From assembly GCA_034336665.1 (NCBI GenBank), contig CM067592.1, positions 37,451,889 through 37,515,888 of the forward strand: a stretch of 64,000 bases of DNA. Direction: 5' to 3'. The notes under the pieces were generated by a model. The model saw only the letters and a list, made by a program, of their open reading frames with translations. It was not told the DNA's origin and did no database searches. The position numbers were made by a program, and so were the translations under genes. The stretch is from Luscinia megarhynchos (lineage: Eukaryota > Chordata > Aves > Passeriformes > Turdidae). This document shows positions 13,901-25,900 of this stretch, one piece after another; positions within the stretch are counted from its first letter, which is position 1; each line of letters starts with the position of its first letter.

Positions 13901-16900
13901 ACTTAAAAGGTTACTCTGTTTGCATATATATGGTAGCACTCGCATAGGAGGATGGTAGTAGGAGGGGTTAGTTTTTAAAATACAAACAAAAACCCTTAGG
14001 TATCAGCAGTAGGGATGTTCCTCTGAGGTTTGCTTTTTTGGGGGGGGTTTTTGGTTTTTAATTCTAAAAAACAATCTGAAAATATTTTTCTTTAAAATAA
14101 AATTATTTTGAGACTTCATCCAAATAGCTCATCTAATACTTCTCATTCCATTTAAAGGCTGGCTGCAGATGCAGAGTATGCCTGAAAAGGACCACAGATT
14201 TGGAAAAAATTTGCTGTGCCCTGTCAGGTCTAAATACTTCAAGAAGCTGGACAATTCAAAGGTGCACATTTCGATGCCATTTCGTAACCACACAGATACG
14301 CTTCCACTACTGAGTCACTGATTTAATAATGTATGTAAAGTCTACTGTCCTACTTTCAACTCTTGTGCCACTCGGAGTTGCAGTGTCCTGAAGATGAATT
14401 GTGTTGTGTTCCAGGTGGTGTAACCATTGTCCTAAGCAACAACTGCCACTGTATTCCAGGAGCAGGGAATAAAAGCGGTGGAGAAGATGAATAAAAATGT
14501 CAAATACAGATAAAAATCTAAATATTCTCATTGCAGGAATGAACATATTTCTTCTGAGTTTATAAAATCAATATATTTTTCCCTTAACAATTTTTGCTGG
14601 AGGTTGAAGAAGGGGGGCTGAGTATTAGAGTGATGCAAAAGGCCTTTTTCTTTGGAGTCAAAATCTTGTACTTAATTATTTTGAAAGTTGGAAGCTAGGT
14701 TTTAAGTAATGTGAAATTTGAAGGATGTGAGCATGGACTGAGTAGACTGGCTGTGACCTAAGTTATGGAAGAAACAGGCAGCCACATTGTTCATTGCTTG
14801 GAATTTGAACTCCTTATTTTCATATGGAGTTCCAGATTTTGTCTATGACAGTAGTCTTGCATGGAAATAACAAATGTTTTGATCACAGTCACTGTGGGAG
14901 ACCAAAGATAAAAGTTTTTTTTTTGCTTCTAGTTACAAGATGGATGAGATAGAAGCAGAGGGATGGAGAGAGGGACATGGGCAAAGGGGATGGCTTACTG
15001 TTGCCTTGATACTTGCCTTTTGTTTTACTGAACAGGAGATATAATTTAATAATAATTGGTAACAGGCTGTTGGTGTGCTTGATCTCAGACTCGTCGGAGT
15101 TGAATTTCTGCATCAGTTGTATATGTTTATGTTATGTTTTCCACTATGTTTGGGTTTACAAGCCCAGCATGCTTTTATGTGCATATATAAATAATCTGTG
15201 TTGTAACACATATGCAAACACTATATGGGTAAAAATTATAAGCAGACTCTATCTGGACACAGCCAGAAAAGACAGTGCTAATGGGAAGTGTTCGAATTGT
15301 TTGCTATGGTGGTATAAATTTCTGCAGATTCCAGAGATACTGTTGCAATAAGACAAGGGGTGACAGCTTCAAACTGAAAGAGGGTAGGTTTAGATTAGCT
15401 ATTAGGAAGGTGGTGAGACACTGGCACAGGTCACCCAGAGAAGCTGTGGGTGCCCCATCCCTGGCTGTGTTCAAGGCTGGGTTGGATAGAAGCTCTGAGC
15501 GGCCTGGTTTAGTAAAAGGCCTCCCTGCCACTGGTAGGAGGGTTGGAACTTGCTGATCTTTAAGGTCTATTCCAGCCCAACTCATTCTATGTTCTATCAT
15601 AACCTATGTATTATTGTAGATGTAGGTGTTTCTGTAGGGTGTCAGAGGGACTGTTTACGAGGTGGCAGACAAGGTGTTGGAGTATTTTAGCGAAAGTGCC
15701 TGTTTGGATGTGTTCATATGCCGAAGCCAAGCTTACCTTCCTGAAGGCATGAGGCTTGTCCCTGCAATACTCTCTGATACTGGTTGTACCTAAGGCTGGG
15801 ACCTGGTCTTCCTTCCCCTCCCTCTGAGGTGCAGGAAATCCTGGACCCCCAGCAGCTTCTCCATACTCGCCCTCAGGCTGTGTCTTCACACATGTGGCCA
15901 TCCTCACCAGAGCACCCTGTTGGGGAAGGAAGGAGTGAGAATGGAGAGCAGGCAAGATGGCACAGGCATTGCTTCTGTCACCAGCCAGAAGGCAGCCTTG
16001 CTCCTCAGAGCTGGAAGCACCACAGCAAGGCAAAGCTCAGCACACGTCTCCAGTGAAATTGTTGAAAAGGCAGATGGTGACATATTTTCTGCCATCTTCA
16101 TCTTGCTACAAGCTGTGAATGGCACTGGTGCACCCACATGCTGAGCAGGCAGTACTGAAAGTGTAGGCAAAGGCAAAGCATTTGGCTCCAGTATAAGTAG
16201 TGTACCTGTGTTTTAAATTAAGCCTTATTTTTTAAAACCTTTGTTTTTAAAATTGAATTCACATGCTGTGTTAAACATGTCCTTACCTTACGTGCACTAT
16301 GATATAGGAGCTGCTCTCCACAGCAGTGGGGACAGTGATAGCACAAATGTGCACATCATGAGAAAAGCCATCAGTTGCCATGGCATTGTGGTCTCCCAGA
16401 CAGTGCTGTTGAAACTGTCATACTGCTTTGGTGCTGGTGGCCTTTTCTCAACTAACTGTTCCCTGGGTCTTTTCCCTATCATAACTTTGTTTGTCTGCTT
16501 TAAAGCTAGAGACCATCCTGTTTTGTATTCATCTTCTGTTAGACAGGGTAAGGAGGGGCAGGCTGAAGAGCATTGAGATTACAGAATTAGGCATCCCAAC
16601 CAAGCCTCTTATTCACAGTGACAGCTTTGACATCAGAAGAGAGGCACAGCCAGTGCCACCTTTGAAAAAGGATTAGACATGGCTTCTTAGTCTCTTGCCT
16701 TTTCTGACTTCTTTTGGAAATGTTTTTTTCTACCAACACAGCTGTCATTGATCACAGATGGGGCCCACGTAGGGAGAAGAGTGTCTGGTTTGCAGTTGGG
16801 AGCTCTCTGCTGTAAGGCTGAAGAGGGGAGAAAAAGGGCATTTGTCTTCTCCAACGAAGTCCTCAGCATTTGCTGCTTTGCCAAGAGTGAATCCTGTCCT

Positions 16901-19900
16901 GAAGTGCTATCCTTTGGTTGTTATGCCTCTCTGACCACAGAGAGCAGTAAGGTTGCCCGCTGCTCTGCCTGGGCTTTCTGAAGCAGCATGTTTTGTGATT
17001 ACTGGCTTCTTTTTGGTCACACAGAAAAGAACCTCTGTGGTGGCTGTGGGAAAGACGCATGTTTTATTTGCAGGTGGAAGGTGGAGTCATGTTTACAGCA
17101 TATGGAAACTGATGAGGTTGCTCTTGAGTGAGGTAATGGTACTATATAAACTTTTTAACATTGTGTTATGTAGAACTGTGTGAACATTAAAACAGGAGCA
17201 TGTAGTTGGAGGGGAGGAGAAAGGACAGGAAGAAAATACATGCCCCTAAATCACATTTATAAATGTGAGAAGGTTCAAGCAGGCACCTGTTGCTGCTTGA
17301 GCCTTGCAGAGCTGTGGAAGCATGCTGTCTGGCCCATGGACACACGAGCACAGGTACAGCTTCAAATGCAGCCAGCTGTCCCACAGTCTGCCATTGACTA
17401 AGCAACAGAATTTGCCTTTCAAATCTTGATTGTGCCACACCTTTCTCTTCTGCTACTAAATATAGGCAGTTGCTGCATGACTTTACCCACAGCACTTCAT
17501 CAATGCTGTTGAGTGAAGTAAGGAGGTATGGGGCTTGCATGTCCTTCTCCCCTGTTTGTGCAATTGCTTGATCTCTGCAGAAATACAAATCAGAAGGAAG
17601 TAGAATATTGCTACCAATATTACCAAAGTCTAATATCTGATATTCTGCTAAAATTAGCTTTTAAGTGACTTTTAAATGACCAGTTTATACTCCAGGTTTT
17701 AAATTATTTTAGACCTCTACATAGTCCTCAAAATTACAATTAGCTCCTGACAAAGTTTTGATCTGCCAGCCCATTGCTGCCTTAGGGTTTCCTGAATGAC
17801 CATGGCTTTTTTTTTTTTTCCCTTTGCTTGTCACTGCCCCGAGGGTCTCTCTAGCCTTGAGACCTCCTCAGAGAGGACATGCAGGTGGTCAGGAGTCTGG
17901 ATCCCCTCGGAGTCACCAACAGGAAAGCTTCTGGAGACGACCTTGTGTTGCTTCAAAGCTGTTTATTTATCTTATCTTGCAAAATGTTTCAGGCAGCCCG
18001 ACACAGGTCCGCTCTGTAAGACAACCATTACAGAACCCCCCATGGGCGGGCTGTGCCCGATCTTTTATACCTAAATTTACATATGTGAGGTTTACAAATT
18101 CTTCCCAATGCCACGCACTGTCTTTACAATGTCCAGTTCTTTCCCCATCCAATCTGTGGCTCCCAGGATTCCATCCCAATATGGATGGCACGAAGAAGAA
18201 GGAGGAAGAAGCCCACCACACCCAGGTTCCTCCATCTTGACCACATGGCCCTTAACATAAACCATCCAGAATCCCACTAATTCTGCATTCTGACATTACA
18301 ATTCACACTCTGCTTGTTCTCACATTCTGTGATTCCTCCTTCAGTGTTGGCAAATTCTCCCAAGGAGCCAAGTCCAGCCCCTGTGGCTCTTGGACACCAT
18401 TTGGGGATCTCAGAGGGGTCTGCCATGGGGGGTTTTGCATCCCCAAAGGTGTCAGGGGGGCACCCTGGACTCCCACATTGCTGGGGTGTCAGTGGGCTGA
18501 GATACTCATGCTGTGCTGCACAGCTGGAAGGGAGGTTGTCTGAGGTGGCTGGAATGGCCTCTACCATCTGCCAATACAACCTGAGACTGCTTATACAATC
18601 AGTAATGTCAAATGCAGAGCATGGTGGAGTTCTGTGAGCTCCATCTGCCTCAGGTCCAGCACTGAACAGCATGTCTTTCCAGTACTCAAAGTAAAATACA
18701 GCTTGAGTAAGGCTACCAAAGGCCATTTTAAAAGTTTGAAATGTTATCATAGTTTTGGCCATAGCTCTGGAAAATTAAGAGTTTTATACCAGAATAGAGC
18801 ATTGCACTGTGACAAACAGCATGAACTGAACCTTGATGCCATGAGGGTCCCAGCTAGAAAGATTCCCTTAAAGATTGCTGCTGCTGTGGTGCTGTATTAT
18901 TTGATTTCTCTGGGTTCTGCAGTACTGTCAGAGCAAGTGCTTCCAGACTTGAGAGAAAACTTAGGCTGTGAAGTCCAATTTTTGATCTAAAGTAAAACTA
19001 ATTTAAGCTGATAGATGGCTTCTTTACTCAGTCTCCTGACAAACCATTGGCAAACACAATAATCACAATTACAGAAATCCTTGTAAAAATGATGAATCCA
19101 TTCTGATTTGCATCCAGTAGGTTTTTGGCTATTGAGTACACTCTTTCAGATTGCCAAACTGATAGTCTGTCAAGACAATTGTAACACAAAAAGCTGTTTC
19201 ATTGCCTCGGGTGAGCTGCTTCAGCATCCCTCTCTTGGGCAAGTTGCAATGAAGTCAAATGCATCTTCTGAAGTATGTGTTTAGTGTGGCATAATAGATA
19301 GGAGTGCCCACTTGAAACTCAGACTATATAGAATGAAAAGTCACTGGTGAATTAAAGAGTAAATATTTCAGCTAAGAGGAGGAAAACATCATTAAATGCA
19401 CTGTAAAATTGGCAGTTCTTAAACTGTAATTCTTCCATGCTAAACAACTGTAAAACCTGTCTTTTAGTTCAAATCTTGTCCAGTGACATTTGTTCCTTAA
19501 TTAGGTAGGCAAATGATCTAATATTTGAATCCAATTTATCTGTAGATAGGAAGATACCGGTGATAAATGATTCCAGATGGAACAGAGCAGCATTCCGGTG
19601 CTCTGGAATGCTTCCTTATTGTCAATTAAAATTAATCTGTTGTAGCCATAGCTTGGTTATTTGAAAAAAAACCTCTATTTTTTCCTCTGTGAATTAGACT
19701 GGAGTCTGACCTCTGAGACTCTTTAATAAACATTTAAGAGTCAAGTTGTTCAAATGATTTTTTCAGTAGAGTCTGAATCTGTATTTTGTAAAGATCACAG
19801 ATGCCCCATACCTTTATTAAGGATTCCATTGTGTTGAACAATAGCTCTTACTCTATTCTAAATGATCCCATTTTCTAAGATCTTTAAGTATGTTGCTTTT

Positions 19901-22900
19901 GTTCAGTGATTTAGATTTGTTGTCTTATGGCGCCTTTTAAATTGGATCCAGCTATTAGCAAAATTTACTCATTTTCCCTGCAGCTAAACTCCCATTCTGT
20001 AGACCAAAAGCTTAGTAAAGTCTAACTTTTTTCCCCCTTTAATAAGGGCATGGTTTAAATTACTTGTTTTCTAAATCTTACGGGTAGACCTCAGAAGTAA
20101 AATATTTCTTTTTTTGCTTGTATGCAACTCTGAGAATTGGACTCAGTTATCCTGAAGGGTTCCTTCCAACCTAGCTGTGATTCTGTGATATTCTGCGATT
20201 CCTGTGAGGAAAGGCCAAAGACCTAGTTTAGTTCAGCCTGGTGAAAAGAAGGAGTGACCTAATTGCAGCCATCCTGTTACCTGAAGGGAGCCTGTAAGAA
20301 AGGTGGGGAACGATTCTGGAAGTGGACAGGCACTGGAACAAGTTGTCCAGAAAAACTGTGGGTGCCCCATCCATGACCAAGGTTGCATGGGGCTTTAAAC
20401 AACCTGATCTAGTGGAAGGTGTCCCTGCCATGGCAGGAGGGTTGAAACGACATCATCTTTAAAGTCCCGTTCAACACATTCTATTCTGGGATTCTGGGAT
20501 TCTGGGATTCTGGGATTCTGTGATTGTGTGAGGCAGGGGAGAACTACATGGGCAAAATAATTTATCACCGGGTCAGAAACTGTTAGTATCTGTTTAAATT
20601 AAGACGTTTTCAAAATATCTTTAAAAATATTTTTTCCCTCAGGTATATATGTCACTGGGAGCTTTTATTTTGAAACTCAAGCCTTACATGGCTTTAGTCT
20701 GTCATCTTCAAACACCATTTCCCAAAAAGTGTTGGTCCAGGTTACTAAAACAAAGGGACTACCTTAGAGCTGGATTATTGGAATACTTTATGTAAATTTC
20801 CCCCCCCCCCTCAAATAATCTCATGCAGCAAGTTTCATTGTCTGAAAACAGACCAATCAAAATTTTGGTCTTGATATCTTCCATTGAACTGTCAAAATTC
20901 AGGTAATTTTTGAGTTACAAATAATATTTTGCAATACTGTGTGTTATTCTTAAAAATGAAATTTAAAGATACTATGAGACTCCTGGAATTATTTGTATAA
21001 TCTGCTGCTCCTATATTTGGGACTCGCTATCTGACAGTAGTACCCCTTCATGATGTTCCCTATAGTACGTGCCAATACTTAGATCTTGTTGTTGATACTT
21101 GTGAAAATTAAATTTTGTACCTGAGACATTGAGTCTCTCTGTCTTCATGTTACTGGACTGAGACTCAGAAATGCACAACTACTATGAGTATTGTGTTGCA
21201 AAACACACAGCAACAACCTTCATTTAGCTTAAAAACCTGGCAGTGGAGGGGTCCCCCACCATCTCTAAAAGCAGGGTGTGAGGAAAAAGCAATTTTCAAG
21301 CAATGAGGATCCACCACAAGGAATATGAGGTGTCAGCACACCCTCATCACTCCTCTGCCCCACTTTTCTTCATCCTTAGGAGTGCCAGCCATCAGTCCTG
21401 GACTTTGGAGAACGGCTCTCACCCTGATATTGCAGGCTGGGAAAATAAATTTCAATTACAACTTCAGCATGTGGGTCCAAGCAGCTGCCAAACCAGTAAG
21501 AGTGTGTGTGTGTGGGTAAGCAGTTAAAGGCGTTGCTTCAGATCCAGCAAAGTCCTATGTGCTTTCTGCCAGCAATAACAGGATGGATTGCTGTAAATTA
21601 CTTTTCAGGTTTAGTTTATACTGTTTATGGTGTAAACAGGCAAAACGATGACACATGCTGTGAATCTCTGAACTGTAGAAGAGCACAGAGAAACATGTAG
21701 AGAGAAAACTGCGAGAGGATTAATGAATTCTTACTTTTGTCACTGAGTATTGCTCCTGGGAGGAAAAGAAAAGCCAAGAAGAGCATACACAGGATGCGGT
21801 GTGGTTTTCAAGCTACTTGGTTTTCAAAATTTCCTTTTGAGACTGTTTTGTTGAAAGTGCCCGTTCATATGACTCATTCATTAGGCTGTGAAGCCGTGGG
21901 GCCCATTTTGATCTTGCCACTCTAAGCATTGGATGAGATGCTGGGAACTGATTTTTTTTTTTTTCACCCTACACTTATATGACTAAAATTCCTGTTTGTG
22001 GAATTAGCCTTTGGGCTATGGAGTATCATAGAAAAATTACTTCTTTGTAGTTCATGTGTCTGAGAAACTGTTTCAGCTGCAGTTGGGGCAGCGTGGCTGT
22101 CTACACGCCATATGGCGCAGGGGGCAGGAATGTAACCAATATATTCCAGTCCACGCTGTGCAAGGCCGTCCCTGCCCCTTTTGCAGTCGGAGCCAGCCTT
22201 GCTTTCTGTGCTCTGCTTTCTGGGGTCTCGTACAAGTCACAGGGAGCCAGCAGGGCTGACTGACCTGATGGTTTCACAGGCCCTTCAGCAGCCATTAGTG
22301 CTCTCCTGCAGTTTGCTCTGCCACAGGAACATTTGGGGCAGTCAGGAGGCAAATGTGTAATCTGAGGATAAGAGGCATGCTGCTCCTGCCCCAGCTGGCA
22401 AAGTGCCAGTGTTTCAGGTCTGGGAATGTGCTGGGATTTGTACTCACCCTGGGAAAGAAAGGGAAGGAGGCAAAAGAGAGAAAGAAAAGTGTGTGCTGTC
22501 TCAGATCTCACTCAACAAATAAATATTTTTCTTTTTAACTATTTGAATAGATGTTGGTTGCCAAGGACAGAAACCATATGGAGGGAGGACTAGTTAAGGG
22601 AACAGGCACAGCTTAGTTTTGTGATTTCCAAAGCCACTGGAATTTAGATGATCAGGCCATTATGCAGTGTCAGTCATACATATATGACATTAATATGTGA
22701 GGAAGTAAGACCACATGAATGCCTTCACAGAGAGAACTTCTGTTCTGCTCTCTCTGCAGCTACAGTGATTGCACCAAGAAAGGTGTTTTTGGGGGCCGAC
22801 TGGCTTCTGTGCTCTTTAAGCCAGGTCCCTACTTGTTATCAAGAACGCTCAGAACTGTAGGCCCTTAAGTCTTGTGATTCCTCCTTTACATCAATAAATA

Positions 22901-25900
22901 CTTTAATAACTGCAGAGGAAATAATGCCACCCGGAGGTATGGAGAGAGCCCCATCCCAGAATACTTTATAATTTACTGTTGAAATGTTCTTGCTGAAGGC
23001 ACAGTTTGAGGTCATGAGCAGCCACAGAAGGTGCATTTGATTGCTTACCTCCTGGGTAAGCAATAACTGCTGGATCATGAGATGTAGAAGAGCAGTGATC
23101 ACAGGAGGGGACCACAGACCCTTTCTCCTCATCATTATTCTCCTCATTACTATCAGAATATATTAGAGTTTCTGTTTGGATTTTTTGTTTGTTATATATG
23201 GAAGAATGTGCAGGGTAAAGTGTATCTACTTTCTTTTAAATGTGTTTATATTGTTTGATTAACTCATCTTACATGAGTAGGAAAGGTGTATGGTTACATT
23301 TTGAGTCAGGGTAGTTTCATCCAGGCAAAGAGCTCCTTGATGCTATGAGAAGCCCTATAGCAATTGCCTGGGAAGACTTACTGGAGAAACATTTAGTGTC
23401 TCCTGGGAGAAGCAGCAGCTGGATAGAGTTTTAAAAGTCTACATTACACATAATGCAATGTACATCTACAGCAAAGTGAGTTGAATTTTGGAAAGCTATT
23501 TCTTTTGTAAATTTAGCTCTGATTCCACTGGCAGGAATCCTGACAGCTGCTATTTTGTTAGTAAAAAGCTGTAAGAGACAGCAGTTATTCCCTATAATGC
23601 ACAGCACTGTAGCTGTTCAGTATCTTATATGCAGCAAGTACAAAATCCACCCAGCCCCAAAACCTCCCAGCTTTTTATTTTCATAAGGTGTGTTCAGACT
23701 ATTTTGTATAAGGAGTCAGCTGAAAAGAGGTATCATGTACACTGTGGGCATTTATCACTTGTTATGCTAATAGGATTAACATCTAATGTAACGTAATTCG
23801 GTGAATTTTTTTCCAGAGCTATAAAGTTGGCTGGGACTGGGATGAAAAGGAAATTATTTTTAAAACCTTATTTCCAAAAGCAACAGTACCTTTTTCCCAG
23901 TCTTCCCTTTTGGTTTTCAGTTCTCAATGTTATCACTACATTTGCCATTCAGAAAAAGGTTCATATTCAGCTACTTGATATAAGCACAATTTGGACTCAG
24001 TTTCGAAAACTATTAAAACTGCTAGTGTTTCACTCTTACTATGAAAGGTGCTTTTCATTAAGTGCCTTGTCTTTTGGAAGATGGTAAGAGAAAAGACTGA
24101 AACAGAAGCATTGGGAGTTAATCCACTTAATTGTTTTCCTTTACTATCAGTGTTGAATTGCTAATGGAATATAAAGTGTTAGGCTGATCACTCCTGCAAT
24201 CAGGCAAACCTTGCTGGAGAGTAAGATGGCACATTTGCCACAAGAGTTGTGAATAGCAAAGTCAAAAATGTAAAGACAGTACACATGTAATTCGTGTTGA
24301 TACTACTTAAGTAACAACATATTTTCAGTTGTAATTTGCTTGAAAACTTCATTACAGTATGTCAATAACTGTTCTTTATCAATGTGTGTTGGTAGTAGAG
24401 CATGACAGCTTTTTAAATGCAGATGAATTTTACATGCTTAACAATGTGCTTAAAATCTATTAGTAGCAGAGCTGATTCATTTAAGTGGAAGCTCCCTGTT
24501 TCATGGGTTGATATCTAACTTTTATCCTTTTGGGATGGATTTAATGGTACAGAGTTACATTTAAGACTTTTTATCGCTTGTATGGTACAGTTACATAGGG
24601 AATATTATCAGTTACATTTTGTGGCTTCTCCAGACCTTTGCAGTGGTAATCTCTGTTTCCCACTACTTCCCACACCCTCTTTTTGACAATATGAAAGAAG
24701 TAACCTGCAGCCTAACTTAAAAGAAAGAAAGTGAAGACTGGAAACAGCGACAGTGAAGATGCTGCAGATGTGTGCCTGGATCTGGGTTAATTTGCGCAGG
24801 GCTCTGGCTCCTCTGTCCAGCTGACTGACTTGCCAGGCTGCAACCTGCCAAAAACCACAAACCCAACAAAGATGATAAAGCCAAACGGGTACAGATATAT
24901 TATCAACACTCAAATAAAATACAGGGGTTTGTTTGTTTTTTACCTAGCTTTATCTTTCTTCCCAAAGGTTCGTCATCGGTGGTGTGAACTGGTGATTAAA
25001 CACAAATATGAGCCTGGGTATGGAGATATTGAGAGATTCCTCAGAGAGGATCAGGTAAGTTGCATTTAACTAGCATATTGAAAACAATCAACTTTTTAAG
25101 ACCCTTATGCTGAAATTAAAAAGAATATTTTAATATACTTTTTTGCTGCCGTTAGTCAAAAACATGGCTGTGTATTCATTTTTTTCTTCTGTGGTCTCCT
25201 AAACATTGTAGTTTAAGGAAGCCACCTAGGGTAGGGGTATTCAATCCCACCTAAACATGCTAATCTTCTGTCAAGTGGTGAAATAGGATAGAATTCCTCC
25301 TTGCATTATATGCAAGCCAGAGGTAGGAGTGATGCTAGGGAGATACTTCTCAGCATGTTCCTCTTGCAGGATGAGGAAGGTGTGGCTGTGAATGTCAATG
25401 CAGGTGTGAGATAGGTGCAAAGGAGTCAGTGCTGTGGTAACCTCTGTTTTGAAGCTAGAAGTAGTATAGCACAATAGTGCACCTCCAGGGAATGCTAGCT
25501 TCTCCAGGGTAGGGACCTGCTAAGAGAGGATTATGAAGGCCTTAAAAGGCTGGACATACATGATTTCTTTACTATGGCCTTTTATTTAGGCCATTGTGAT
25601 CTTAGAATTCTAATTGTACTTCTGCCTTGTTCTTTTCTATTTCACTTCTATTTATCATTTTTCACTATGAACCGTATAAAATTGAGACATTCACTGCCTA
25701 GGATGAATTTTAAATATTTAAATATATGTTTAAAAACAGAAAATGGTGAAGATCCGTCAAAATCTAGGCAAGATATTAATGTCTTTACCTTTTATGCTTA
25801 CAATGAACAAAGCTATTTTGAGCTATTTTGAGGATTTTGTGCTTTCAGGCAACACAGCACAATTGAATTATTGCAGTTTGTCATGTGTTCTTCTAGCTCG

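Noticed and set aside
18277..18762. A 161-codon minus-strand open frame as a possible host gene
   Set aside because: It runs into an ERV LTR and shows no host protein pattern, so it was treated as retroviral-derived or chance sequence.
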